Of a DNA stretch of 35,361 nucleotides, positions 15,890 through 23,138 are shown piece after piece; the first letter of the stretch is position 1; every line of letters starts with the position of its first letter. The stretch is taken from positions 1 to 35,361 of IMG/VR virus record IMGVR_UViG_3300010392_000412; one strand, written 5' to 3'. A program made the position numbers and the translations under genes. The notes under the pieces are model-generated. The model searched no databases, was not told the DNA's origin, and was given only the letters and a program-made list of their open reading frames with translations. Origin of the DNA: a virus.

Positions 15890-16065
15890 AACCCCCTCAA
15901 ATAAAACCAAATACAAATCAATCCAAAACACCCACACAAACCCCACACAAATCACCAACATTCAATTCAAATAAAAAACATAACCAATCACCCCACCTCC
16001 TCACAAACTCTTCCCACACCCAAAACTAACCAAACACCCCATTTTCTAAAACTCACTTCAAAAAA
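15890..16065 (+). other. 176-nt G-free, CA-rich tract
   Basis: From 15890 to 16065 the + strand has no G at all and is rich in C and A (CCCACACAAACCCCACACAA is typical). Neighbouring DNA has normal strand balance. No coding frame explains it. Such strand asymmetry could mark an origin with an unwound or primer-forming strand, or an unstructured RNA leader. Confidence 0.85.
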
Positions 16066-16097
16066 GGGTGGTAAACTAACCAAAATAAAATCAACAC

Positions 16098-16234
16098 AAA
16101 ACGTGTGTTGCCAGCACGTATGTACCCTCCAAAAAATAGGGTATGATATAGTATACTTTTTATTATACTTCTGTTTACCCTCCCCTCTTGGTTTGAGAGC
16201 TGGTTCATACTTATGCGCTGGCAACACACGTTTT
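16098..16234. repeat. 18-bp perfect inverted repeat with a 101-nt loop
   Basis: AAAACGTGTGTTGCCAGC at 16098-16115 is repeated in inverse at 16217-16234 without mismatch. The loop is AT-rich and includes TATGATATAGTATAC. A frame of 97 codons crosses it on the minus strand but looks spurious. Candidates: origin structure, binding-site pair for looping, or remains of a small mobile element. Confidence 0.7.
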
Positions 16235-16349
16235 GCGTCGAAATGTGCGTATATTATTGATTTATAAAGGATTTTTAACACCTCTTTTTTTGCATCATTT
16301 TTTATGACATCAACAAAAACGACACTTTTAACTCAAACATATTAAACCC

Positions 16350-16590
16350 TGTGGAGAACATTGTGGTACTATCTGATTACAAATAAACCCATGTAAAGAA
16401 CACCCTCATTTCCTCACACCCAATATAACATCACCACCCCTACTACACCTACCCTCCACCACGAAGGGGGTGAAGAACATTGAAAAACTCACTTTTTACA
16501 AGTGCGTCTTTTTTTATGACTCATTTTATTGACGCATTTAAATTAATAATATACCATAGCTTTTAACACACATTGTGTGGAGAACATTGT
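16350..16590 (+). repeat. TGTGGAGAACATTGT direct repeats
   Basis: An exact 15-nt repeat at 16350-16364 and 16576-16590, with a variant GGTGAAGAACATTG at 16469-16482 and shorter AAAGAACA copies near 16395 and 16622. The last full copy adjoins a perfect palindrome CACACA-T-TGTGTG (16567-16579), about 70 nt before the first rightward gene. They look like operators or initiator-binding iterons. Confidence 0.5.
16529..16557 (+). promoter_or_regulatory. Weak promoter candidate for the rightward operon
   Basis: TTGACG (16529-16534), a 17-nt spacer and TACCAT (16552-16557); TATACC is an alternative -10 with a 15-nt spacer. It precedes the CACACA/TGTGTG palindrome and a TGTGGAGAACATTGT repeat, which would lie in the transcribed leader. 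The -10 match is poor, so an activator may be needed. Confidence 0.35.
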
Positions 16591-16648
16591 AATATTAAGC
16601 ATTGCTTACTACTTACACATATAAAGAACAAAATAAAGGAAAATAAGA

Positions 16649-17116
16649 ATGAATAAGCATTATGAGTACGATTCAGACCTACTTCACATAGCTGGTGAGG
16701 TGGTAGATGATCAATTAGCAATCATCAAGGATTTTATCCTCCAAAAAAAGCATTTGGTTCATCATTTATCACAAGGTAAGATAACCACAAGAGTTGGATC
16801 ATTGAGGATCAAGTACTCACTAGCTATAAAAGACGAAATTGAGGGTGATCTAATACAAAAGCTATCGGAACTTTCATCTATTAAACTCGCAGCTAGTGGT
16901 ACAGAGAACCCAGAAACAGGTCGCTATGCTGTAATGGGGTTCATAACTCGTAAAAGGGGCGGTGAGGTATTCACGGTCAGAGACGTGGCTAACAATCATA
17001 GGGTTAGGGAATCCCTGGTAGGTGTTAAGAAGAAAACCAAGGCATTGGAATACTTACTTGATCAACTAGTAGATAGAAATTTCATAATTAAAACAGAAGG
17101 AGGCTATTTAAGATGA
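16649..17116 (+). CDS. First rightward protein, C-terminal winged-helix-like module shared with the primase
   Basis: 155 aa. Residues 1-95 are charged and of unknown fold. Residues about 100-155 (EVFTVRDVANNHRVRESLVG, VKKKTKALEYLLDQLVDRNF, then GGYLR) closely match the last 60 residues of the primase-helicase at 23447-25777, including at DNA level. The pattern of helices ending in a 'G.Y' wing suggests a winged helix that binds DNA or a replication partner. It opens the rightward operon with AAAGGA upstream of its ATG; the next gene starts at its stop (ATGA). It may be a regulator or replication factor. Confidence 0.6.
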   Translation: MNKHYEYDSDLLHIAGEVVDDQLAIIKDFILQKKHLVHHLSQGKITTRVGSLRIKYSLAIKDEIEGDLIQKLSELSSIKLAASGTENPETGRYAVMGFITRKRGGEVFTVRDVANNHRVRESLVGVKKKTKALEYLLDQLVDRNFIIKTEGGYLR

Positions 17117-17706
17117 AATTTTATAAAGTATTAAACCATCCAGTGATTAACATTATAAACATAGATAGTTTTTCTAAATCAGATGGTATAGAAAAAATAG
17201 TATCCGATTGGGCAGCGAAGAATGACCACCTACTCAATCCAGAGGATGACTATCACGATCTAGGTAAAAAAGGTCAATACAAACAATGTACGGCCAGAGA
17301 ATTGAAGATCAGGTATCCATACTCCACTATCAAAACAACCCACCTAACCATTAAATACATAGGCGGTGAGATAGATCAAATAGTAAGAGAGTTGGTTATA
17401 TCGTTACTAGAGGCTGGTGAGTATATAAGTGTAAAGGGTGCGATGTGGGCTTTTAACCTAGATATGACATCAGGGAAAGCATTATCAAAAAGCCGTCTTT
17501 TATTTAAACAAGGCAAGGATCACACCATCAATCACTCACATAAATCTAAAACATATTGCTTTAGCTTTTATGACATTACTAGGGAAATTCAAATAGGAAT
17601 GAGGTTTATAATACGCTGGGGCAGTACGGAGTTGACTGATATTTTAAAAAAGTCTAGGCAAGAGTTTGATGATCTTAATGATTTCATCGCTGGGAGATCT
17701 AAATGA
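17113..17706 (+). CDS. Hypothetical early protein
   Basis: 197 aa, soluble, mixed charge, with no signal peptide or membrane segment and no motif I recognise. It contains an alpha-helical middle (QIVRELVISLLEAGEYISVK) and a beta-rich C-terminal half (YCFSFYDIT, GMRFIIRWG). It overlaps both neighbours by 4 nt (ATGA at each end), so it is expressed with the winged-helix protein before it and the double-HTH protein after it, and may belong to the same regulatory or replication-initiation function. Confidence 0.65.
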   Translation: MKFYKVLNHPVINIINIDSFSKSDGIEKIVSDWAAKNDHLLNPEDDYHDLGKKGQYKQCTARELKIRYPYSTIKTTHLTIKYIGGEIDQIVRELVISLLEAGEYISVKGAMWAFNLDMTSGKALSKSRLLFKQGKDHTINHSHKSKTYCFSFYDITREIQIGMRFIIRWGSTELTDILKKSRQEFDDLNDFIAGRSK

Positions 17707-18296
17707 GCAAATACAAATATACTTCATTACACGCTAAGATAGGCATATCACGCTCACAATTAAGTGAGTGGGCAAATGATGTAAAGTCACCAAGTAAATT
17801 AACCACGCAGTTTATGGACTACCTGGCCTTGGAGGATAAACCCACAAATTATGTGAATTACCTTAAAAAGATAAATAAGGTAGATATTGATACCAGTACT
17901 GGGGCTGATAATATCATCACCAAGATCTGTCACAAATTTAATATCTCTCAAAGGCAGCTAGGGACTATCACAGGCACTCATCAAGTAAAGATAGGTGAAT
18001 ATGCCCGTGGTGATAGAAAGATGTCCAGAGCTAATATGGCAGCGTTTAAAGCAATACTCCATTCAGACCAATATACACTTGATGAAATATTTGATGGAGT
18101 ACCAGATCAAGTATCCAATGACCGTAATGATGTGGTGATGATCAATCATTTATTAAATACATTAAATGACCAGATCCAACCAATATTACATAAATGCGCT
18201 GACAAGCTTGAAAACACAAGCGAAATATTTGATAGTATGAGAGAGAAGCTATCAATACTAAGTATAACCGAAGATGATGAAAGGGATGAAATCTAA
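17703..18296 (+). CDS. Double helix-turn-helix (XRE-like) regulator
   Basis: 197 aa with two HTH-like segments: residues about 8-40 (AKIGISRSQLSEWANDVKSP) and about 68-112 (CHKFNISQRQLGTITGTHQV, KIGEYARGDRKMSRANMAAF). Both have the XRE/Cro layout with a recognition helix after a polar turn. The C-terminal third (NHLLNTLNDQIQPILHKCAD and onward) is a helical or coiled-coil oligomerisation region. It is the best candidate in the window for the protein that reads one of the repeated operator elements. ATGA overlap with the gene before it, TAATG overlap with the next. Confidence 0.65.
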   Translation: MSKYKYTSLHAKIGISRSQLSEWANDVKSPSKLTTQFMDYLALEDKPTNYVNYLKKINKVDIDTSTGADNIITKICHKFNISQRQLGTITGTHQVKIGEYARGDRKMSRANMAAFKAILHSDQYTLDEIFDGVPDQVSNDRNDVVMINHLLNTLNDQIQPILHKCADKLENTSEIFDSMREKLSILSITEDDERDEI

Positions 18297-18556
18297 TGAA
18301 AGCTAGTATAGACATACAAAAAGGTGGGTTTAAGGTAGTTGGTGTGGTTAAGAGCTACGAACAGCTAGAAATAATAAGGGGGTTTTTTCAAGGCTACTTT
18401 AAGACTCCTCACAGGGATGTTCATTATGTTAAGCAAAATACCGAGACATTGAGAATTGAGTATCCATTAGACCAACTAAAGGAAGCAAAACAATTTATTG
18501 AAGCACTAAAACACGAAGACGCAGTACTAAAATCGAGGTCTATACAATGTCATTAA
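18296..18556 (+). CDS. Small hypothetical protein, 86 aa
   Basis: Begins MKASIDIQKGGFKVVGVVKS; mixed alpha/beta, with strands in the N-terminal half (FKVVGVVKSYEQLEIIRGFF) and a helical C-terminal part ending KSRSIQCH. No signal or membrane segment and no family recognised. Its ATG overlaps the stop of the double-HTH gene (TAATG) and the next gene starts within its last codons. Confidence 0.6.
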   Translation: MKASIDIQKGGFKVVGVVKSYEQLEIIRGFFQGYFKTPHRDVHYVKQNTETLRIEYPLDQLKEAKQFIEALKHEDAVLKSRSIQCH

Positions 18557-18753
18557 TATCAGAAAGAATATTTGAACACATAAACACTGGCCTACTTATA
18601 AGAGACGAACAACCATCTTGGATAAGATCAGTACATTCTTGCGTAGATAAAGAATATTACTTAACCAAAATACACTATAAAATGTCTTCCACCACGCTTT
18701 ATACGCTTGAGATTGCAGGCAGTAGACCATACCACCCACAAAAAGGAGCATAA
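18547..18753 (+). CDS. Small hypothetical protein, 68 aa
   Basis: Begins MSLISERIFEHINTGLLIRD. It contains WIRSVHSCVDKEYYLTKIHY and ends near RPYHPQKGA; the central part looks beta-stranded. No family recognised. It overlaps the upstream gene by 10 nt. The tail of this gene (AAAAAGGAGCA) supplies the Shine-Dalgarno for the next one. Confidence 0.55.
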   Translation: MSLISERIFEHINTGLLIRDEQPSWIRSVHSCVDKEYYLTKIHYKMSSTTLYTLEIAGSRPYHPQKGA

Positions 18754-18754
18754 A

Positions 18755-19255
18755 ATGATTAAACAATGTGAAAACTTTAAAAAAGAACTGCAGCAGCTAT
18801 TGGATAAATACTATATGGCTGATATGACTTGCACCCCACAGACTTTTACCAAGTTTGATAAAGAGTATTGGGTGGGTAAGAGGTGCTACACTATTAACGG
18901 TATTTCTATCTCTAGTTTTATTTTTACAGGCAGCCTTTTTGATATTGAACAATTAGAAGCAGGGAACGCATTTGAAACCAGAGCAGAGGCTGAGACGGAG
19001 CTAGAAAGGCGTAAAGCAAGGCAACGGCTTAAAAAAGCTATTGCAGAGTTTAACGGTGATTGGAAGCCTGATTGGAACACTCTTGATAAAAAGTTTTATT
19101 TGGATTATCCAGAGGGGGTAAGGAGTATTCAAGTAGGGAGTAATTACCATAACATTAGTAGACCTACTTGGTTATGCCTTAAAGAGCATCCAAGACGTGA
19201 GTGGATAGAAACTATTGAAAAAGATTATAAAACTTATATGGGTATTGAGCAATGA
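18755..19255 (+). CDS. Phage protein with GNxFxTxxEAE motif
   Basis: 166 aa from the ATG at 18755, chosen because GGAG lies 8 nt upstream; an in-frame TTG at 18707 would run into the previous gene. The N-terminal half has YWVGKRCYTINGISISSFIF, then GNAFETRAEAETELERR (the GNvFkTkeEAe element common in phage proteins of unknown function), and then EFNGDWKPDWN before a C-terminal beta region. The shared layout suggests a structural family present across phages; no activity is known to me. ATGA overlap with the next gene. Confidence 0.65.
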   Translation: MIKQCENFKKELQQLLDKYYMADMTCTPQTFTKFDKEYWVGKRCYTINGISISSFIFTGSLFDIEQLEAGNAFETRAEAETELERRKARQRLKKAIAEFNGDWKPDWNTLDKKFYLDYPEGVRSIQVGSNYHNISRPTWLCLKEHPRREWIETIEKDYKTYMGIEQ

Positions 19256-19470
19256 TAAGAGCAACTAAAAAACTATTACAATTAAAAGCCGACAGACTCA
19301 ATGAGATTTCAAACGTAAACCCAGGATATTGGATATGGTATACTGGAGGGTATATTGAGCTAAGATCAAATAAAACTGGAAGGTGTATCTATTCTGCAAG
19401 GACTAAAGGGGAACTGCTTAAAGTAATGGACGGTTTGGAGCAATTTAAATATACAGAGAATGGGCTATAA
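19252..19470 (+). CDS. Small hypothetical protein, 72 aa
   Basis: Basic and aromatic in the middle: NPGYWIWYTGGYIELRSNKT, with KGELLKVMDGLEQF near the end. It looks like a short helix, three strands and a helix. No family recognised. ATGA overlap with the preceding gene. Confidence 0.6.
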   Translation: MIRATKKLLQLKADRLNEISNVNPGYWIWYTGGYIELRSNKTGRCIYSARTKGELLKVMDGLEQFKYTENGL

Positions 19471-19471
19471 A

Positions 19472-19726
19472 ATGATAAGATATAAATTAAAAGGCAATTG
19501 GATTAGGGCTACGTTGACTAAATTTGTTAACGATGACCATAGTGCACTCTTTGGCACATTTAAGTTTAAAGAATATTACAGCAGAGATAGGGTCAGTAAA
19601 GAATTGGATCTTATTATCCACTGGTCAGGGACTCCAGAGGATAGATTTAACTCAAAAGGGTTAGTAGCATATTTTATCCTGTTACTAGAAAGTGAACTAG
19701 AAGATCAAGGTAAGGGTTGGGTATGA
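19472..19726 (+). CDS. Small hypothetical protein, about 84 aa
   Basis: Begins MIRYKLKGNWIRATLTKFVN from the ATG at 19472, 2 nt after the previous stop; ATG 19460 in the same frame inside the previous gene is possible but lacks room for a Shine-Dalgarno. Basic N-terminal strands, then a helical acidic end (LLLESELEDQGKGWV). Unknown function. Its stop overlaps the ATG of the HNH endonuclease gene (ATGA). Confidence 0.55.
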   Translation: MIRYKLKGNWIRATLTKFVNDDHSALFGTFKFKEYYSRDRVSKELDLIIHWSGTPEDRFNSKGLVAYFILLLESELEDQGKGWV

Positions 19727-20376
19727 GTCAAAGACAGGGGCAGTATGGTAGATTAACCATTATCAAAGAGGTAGCTCCAAAAATATACTCAAGTGGTAAA
19801 AAACTTAGAGTATTGGCTAAGTGTGATTGCGGTAATGAAAAAGAATATTTTTTTAGTAATTTAAAAAAAGGTAATACTTCATCTTGTGGCTGCTATAATA
19901 TAGAAAGGTCTACCACCCACGGATACAGGGATCACCCTCTTTATAATGTATGGAAGCACATAAAATACAGGTGTATTGACCTCAAAAACGGATCGTACGG
20001 GTACTACGGCGGTAGGGGCATTAAAATCTGTGAAGAGTGGTTAGATCCTAAAATATTCATTGATTGGTGTTTAGCTAATGGGTGGAAAAAAGGTCTTGAA
20101 ATTGATCGTATAAACAATAACGGTAATTATGAGCCTGGTAATTGTAGGTTTGTGGCAGGCTCTCTTCAATCTAGGAATAGGCGTGGGTATGGTACTAGCC
20201 TTTATCGTGGAGTGTGTTGGCACAAATATAAGAAAAAATGGGCTGCAAATGCTAAATTAAGGGGTAAAACATTGTATTTAGGGTGTTTTATTGAAGAACT
20301 AGATGCCCTAGCAGCAGTAAATGAATGGCATAGGGTTAATATGCCTAATAATCCAGAATTACTACAGAGGCGTTAA
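19723..20376 (+). CDS. HNH-like homing endonuclease with AP2 domain, copy 1
   Basis: 217 aa. Residues 1-65 hold a zinc-ribbon-like module (CDCGNEKEY, then SSCGC). The nuclease core follows (HPLYNVWKHIKYRC, YGGRGIKICEEW, then GLEIDRINNN, Y.PGNCRFV), the phage HNH-like layout. The C terminus is an AP2 DNA-binding domain (YRGVCWHKYKKKW..., LGCFIEELDALAAVNEWH). Paralogues lie at 29998 and 34330. It is inserted between a small gene and the helicase, overlapping the former by ATGA and ending 1 nt before the helicase ATG, so it behaves as a free-standing intergenic homing endonuclease. Confidence 0.78.
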   Translation: MSQRQGQYGRLTIIKEVAPKIYSSGKKLRVLAKCDCGNEKEYFFSNLKKGNTSSCGCYNIERSTTHGYRDHPLYNVWKHIKYRCIDLKNGSYGYYGGRGIKICEEWLDPKIFIDWCLANGWKKGLEIDRINNNGNYEPGNCRFVAGSLQSRNRRGYGTSLYRGVCWHKYKKKWAANAKLRGKTLYLGCFIEELDALAAVNEWHRVNMPNNPELLQRR

Positions 20377-20377
20377 A

Positions 20378-22075
20378 ATGAAATTTAAGTTATATCCGCA
20401 CCAACAAGATGCAGTTGATAATTATCACAAATCTACTGCAAAAAAGAGACTTATCGTGGCAGTTACAGCATTTGGCAAGTCTATCGTAATCGCTCACATT
20501 ACTGACCCTAATGAAAAGACACTCGTATTAGTACCTAATAAAGAGTTGGTTGAGCAAAACGCTAGCAAATTCTCGTACCCGACAAATAAATGGTACTCAG
20601 GATCTAAAGGCCATTATTCAAATACGGTTATTTCTACGTTTGCTAGTTTAAAAAGTAGGTTGAAAATAAATAAGGATATTAAATTTGACAGAGTGATTAT
20701 AGATGAAAGTAACCAAGTATCCACTACTAGTATAGTTGGTACTCTTCTTAGAACTCACGAAGCTTTTAGGGGTACAAAATCATTTACTGGGCTTACTGCT
20801 ACGCCTTATAGGCTGGATGATAACCAGTTTATAGGGCTAGAGCACGTCATATACAGTTGCAGTAGGCCAGCACTAGTTCTTCAAGGCTATTTAGCACGTA
20901 GAAAATACGAAAACGTCGTAGGAGTATTAGATACAGAAGGTGTAAGTATTGTTAGAGGTGATTATAACGTAAAAGAGTTAGTGGATAAGGTCAATGACCC
21001 GTCATTACTTATAGCTGCGTCTCATAAGGATACACCTAAATCAATGTTCTTTTGCATAGATAGGCAACACGCTGAGAATGTATGTAAAGTTCTACCAAGG
21101 GCTGCCGTAGTGTCTTCTGATACTTCTAGATCTGAAAGGGACTCGATAGTGAGAGCATTCAAAGCTGGAGTAATAACCCAACTAGTAAACATAACTTGCT
21201 TCACGGCTGGTTTTGACTACCCAGATCTTAGGAACATCATAGTATTAAGACCCAGTAAATCAAGAAGTTTGGTAGAACAAATATACGGGAGGGCTGATCG
21301 CATCGATGATAAACTAGACCAGATGTTAGCAGAGCACCATAATTTTGAATATGCTGGTAAAGATAAAATACTATTGGTAGCCAAGTATCCAAATGACGTG
21401 GATGATATTAGGAGTCAAATATCATTCCCTAATGTTGATGTATCTGATAAGGAGCTGCCAGGGTATGATGTGGTGATACCAGAGGTAGAATCAAATAAAA
21501 CATACTGCAATATTTTTGATTATACTGATAACTTTGCTACTTTTGTTACTGAGTATGATCCTAATGAAAGAAAGAAATCACCAGCTAAAGAATGCCCTAG
21601 CTGTGGTACTGTTACAGACCATAGGCTACACAATTGCCAGCATTGCAGGGCGCAGCTAAAAGACTCATTTGTTAGAGAGTCCCCAACTAAGACTTGTAAC
21701 CATTGTGGACACGTTCAGCACCCTAGCGCAACCTATTGTGTAAGCTGTAAGAAGCTAATTAAGAAGATAACTCAGTCCAATAGCTATATAGAGCTTAGGA
21801 GCTTGAGGATAATTTCAGCAACAAAAGATAGATGGAGGATCTTGTTAAATGAAACGGCCAAACTAACCTTGGTTATAGGCCACCAGGACATAGCAGCAGG
21901 CTGTTTAAAACAGTTGTTTGGGGTATTGCCACCTAAAGTATTAAAAGTAATCCAGAACTCACCAAGGCAGCCTAAAATAGAGTTCAATAAAAACAGGTTC
22001 AAGCTATATGTGAGCCGTGGGTTTGATGGATCACTCCAGCTAGAGGATATAATAAAAGATGAGGCTGAGGTATGA
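20378..22075 (+). CDS. SF2 DNA helicase (UvsW/RecG-like DEAD-type)
   Basis: 565 aa from the ATG at 20378 (AGAGG upstream). Helicase motifs in order: Q-like YPHQQDAV (6-13), motif I VTAFGKS (29-35, an unusual P-loop), motif Ia LVLVPNKELVEQN, motif II VIIDES (about 106-111), motif III GLTATPYR (about 138), motifs V-VI with TAGFDYPDLRNII and QIYGRADRID (about 300-310). From about 405 to 450 there are two zinc-ribbon pairs (CPSC...CQHC and CNHC...CVSC), then a C-terminal helical part. It is likely the phage replication or recombination helicase. Confidence 0.8.
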   Translation: MKFKLYPHQQDAVDNYHKSTAKKRLIVAVTAFGKSIVIAHITDPNEKTLVLVPNKELVEQNASKFSYPTNKWYSGSKGHYSNTVISTFASLKSRLKINKDIKFDRVIIDESNQVSTTSIVGTLLRTHEAFRGTKSFTGLTATPYRLDDNQFIGLEHVIYSCSRPALVLQGYLARRKYENVVGVLDTEGVSIVRGDYNVKELVDKVNDPSLLIAASHKDTPKSMFFCIDRQHAENVCKVLPRAAVVSSDTSRSERDSIVRAFKAGVITQLVNITCFTAGFDYPDLRNIIVLRPSKSRSLVEQIYGRADRIDDKLDQMLAEHHNFEYAGKDKILLVAKYPNDVDDIRSQISFPNVDVSDKELPGYDVVIPEVESNKTYCNIFDYTDNFATFVTEYDPNERKKSPAKECPSCGTVTDHRLHNCQHCRAQLKDSFVRESPTKTCNHCGHVQHPSATYCVSCKKLIKKITQSNSYIELRSLRIISATKDRWRILLNETAKLTLVIGHQDIAAGCLKQLFGVLPPKVLKVIQNSPRQPKIEFNKNRFKLYVSRGFDGSLQLEDIIKDEAEV

Positions 22076-22227
22076 TAGTCCTAGTAGGGATTGGCGTACT
22101 TTACCCTCTGGCTTTAATACTCTTTGATGGTGGCATAATACCTAAAAAGTATACTACAGCCGTAGTAGCTGTTACTTTAATTTTAGAAACAGCTTGGATA
22201 ATATCTTTAAATTATTTTATAAACTAA
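22072..22227 (+). CDS. Small membrane protein, 51 aa
   Basis: Found by reading the gap after the helicase, overlapping its stop by ATGA. Two hydrophobic segments (VLVGIGVLYPLALILF near residues 3-18 and TAVVAVTLILETAWIISL near 29-46) are joined by a short DGGIIPKK loop. A two-pass membrane miniprotein; function unknown. Its TAA abuts the -35 box of the next promoter. Confidence 0.6.
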   Translation: MIVLVGIGVLYPLALILFDGGIIPKKYTTAVVAVTLILETAWIISLNYFIN

Positions 22228-22256
22228 TTGACACTATATAACATAGGTGTAATAAT
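22228..22256 (+). promoter_or_regulatory. Strong promoter with AACATAGGTG operator, for the Acb2/Tad1-like gene
   Basis: TTGACA (22228-22233, perfect), a 17-nt spacer and AATAAT (22251-22256). The spacer holds AACATAGGTG (22240-22249). Its spacer block AACATAGGTGTAATA also occurs in the 15.6-kb leftward promoter. Confidence 0.7.
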
Positions 22257-22304
22257 CACATACGCAAAACGCAATAAAGCATTAACAAACAAAAAGGAAA
22301 TAGA

Positions 22305-22778
22305 ATGAAAAAATCAGAATTAGAATCAGGTATGGTACTAGAAACCGATAAGGGTAGAAGAGCAATAGTAGTAGGGAATACTATTTTGTATAGTGATGGT
22401 AAAAGTTTTGACACGTTGAAAAATATAGATGAAAATTTAAACGCTACCTCTGAGCACGCCCCTAGCATTAATAAGGTTTTTGAGTATAAAAATAAAAAGG
22501 TGCTCTCCCTACGCACGTCGGAGTGGGATAGACATCTTAATCTGTTATGGGATAGATACCAAAATCCAGTATCAGACCCTATATACCGTTCTAATGATAG
22601 TTGGCTATCTCAAAGCGTTGCACTAGAAGATCAGTGTATTAAGCTTTTACAGCACCTAGAAACTCTATCAAGCCAAGGAGTCGATACAAGGTGCATAAAC
22701 ATAGCCAAGACTCAAATCCAACAGGGCTTTATGTGGGTTAATAAATCCCTATTCAACGGAGGCCGTAATTATGAATAA
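22305..22778 (+). CDS. Putative Acb2/Tad1-type cyclic-nucleotide sponge with N-terminal SH3-like domain
   Basis: 157 aa. Residues 1-60 (SELESGMVLETDKGRRAIVV, then a Y-rich strand) look like the small SH3-like phage domain. Residues about 100-157 have the Acb2/Tad1 pattern: a helix CIKLLQHLETLSSQ, then GVDTRCINIAKTQIQQGFMW, and VNKSLFNGG. The Acb2 and Tad1 families bind and sequester second messengers of CBASS and Thoeris immunity. The residues Asp127, Arg129, Lys135, Thr136, Gly141 and Phe142 fall in the conserved stretch of that domain. Which nucleotide it binds cannot be told. It has its own strong promoter and AAAAAGGAAAT site. Confidence 0.65.
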   Translation: MKKSELESGMVLETDKGRRAIVVGNTILYSDGKSFDTLKNIDENLNATSEHAPSINKVFEYKNKKVLSLRTSEWDRHLNLLWDRYQNPVSDPIYRSNDSWLSQSVALEDQCIKLLQHLETLSSQGVDTRCINIAKTQIQQGFMWVNKSLFNGGRNYE

Positions 22779-22929
22779 ATTAAGCCATAAGGACAAAAAA
22801 GAGGCTAGGATGCTTTTAGCAGAAACATTGGAAGAAATTAATGATATCGGCTCTCTTCAAATTATGCTAGAAATATTTTCTGAGGGCATAGTAAGAGTGT
22901 GTGAAGAAATTAAGGAGAAACAAAAGTGA
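22771..22929 (+). CDS. Small helical acidic protein, 52 aa
   Basis: Found by reading the gap. It begins MNKLSHKDKKEARMLLAETL, then a helical segment (EEINDIGSLQIMLEIFSEGI), and ends EEIKEKQK. Predicted to be all helix, no signal. It overlaps the end of the Acb2/Tad1-like gene by 8 nt and the next gene by 4, consistent with co-translation. Confidence 0.55.
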   Translation: MNKLSHKDKKEARMLLAETLEEINDIGSLQIMLEIFSEGIVRVCEEIKEKQK

Positions 22930-23138
22930 AAAAAATGTCGATATGGGTACTTGATTTAATTTGTACCTTCTTAGGCTTCATTGTACTTTGTTGGGTAGTT
23001 GGTTGGACGATATCAATAACTATAAGTGTAATTTCTGAGCTTGCCCTTGCATCAGTTGTTGCCCTAGTGATCTTGATTTTAATAGATTTAGTTAGTAAGC
23101 TGAAAAGAAAACTAAAAAATAAGGTCAAAGGACAATGA
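22926..23138 (+). CDS. Small two-span membrane protein
   Basis: 70 aa from GTG 22926 (GGAG about 8 nt upstream; an in-frame ATG at 22935 would be badly spaced). Two hydrophobic segments, residues about 6-32 (VLDLICTFLGFIVLCWVVGW) and 36-55, followed by a strongly basic cytosolic tail (KLKRKLKNKVKG). Function unknown; anti-defence or membrane-associated roles are both possible for the gene position. Confidence 0.6.
   Translation: MKKMSIWVLDLICTFLGFIVLCWVVGWTISITISVISELALASVVALVILILIDLVSKLKRKLKNKVKGQ

Larger units (their letters stand above)
15523..16648. other. Divergent intergenic control region, possible origin
   Basis: About 1.1 kb without a convincing gene, between the leftward and rightward transcription units. 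It contains a leftward promoter, 16-bp periodic repeats, a Fur-like palindrome, a CA-rich G-free tract, a long perfect inverted repeat, repeated TGTGGAGAACATTGT elements and AT-rich DNA before the first rightward gene. Two more copies of the operator core lie here: CATACGTGAT at 15869-15878 and CACGTATG at 16115-16122. An 11-bp inverted pair, CCACAGGGTTT (15845-15855) and AAACCCTGTGG (16344-16354), brackets much of the region. It probably holds the early regulatory switch and may hold the replication origin; neither is proven by sequence. Confidence 0.6.

Noticed and set aside
15988-16281. 97-codon minus-strand reading frame in the control region
   Set aside because: It spans both arms of the 18-bp inverted repeat and the G-free tract, has low-complexity composition, no Shine-Dalgarno and no neighbour overlap. 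It is most likely a chance frame.
16503-16536. TGCGTC/GACGCA inverted pair with a T-run as a terminator
   Set aside because: The stem is only 6 bp and the T-run lies inside the loop, not after the stem.
15756-16590. CRISPR array
   Set aside because: The repeats are short, unequal in spacing and too few; no cas genes and no regular spacers.
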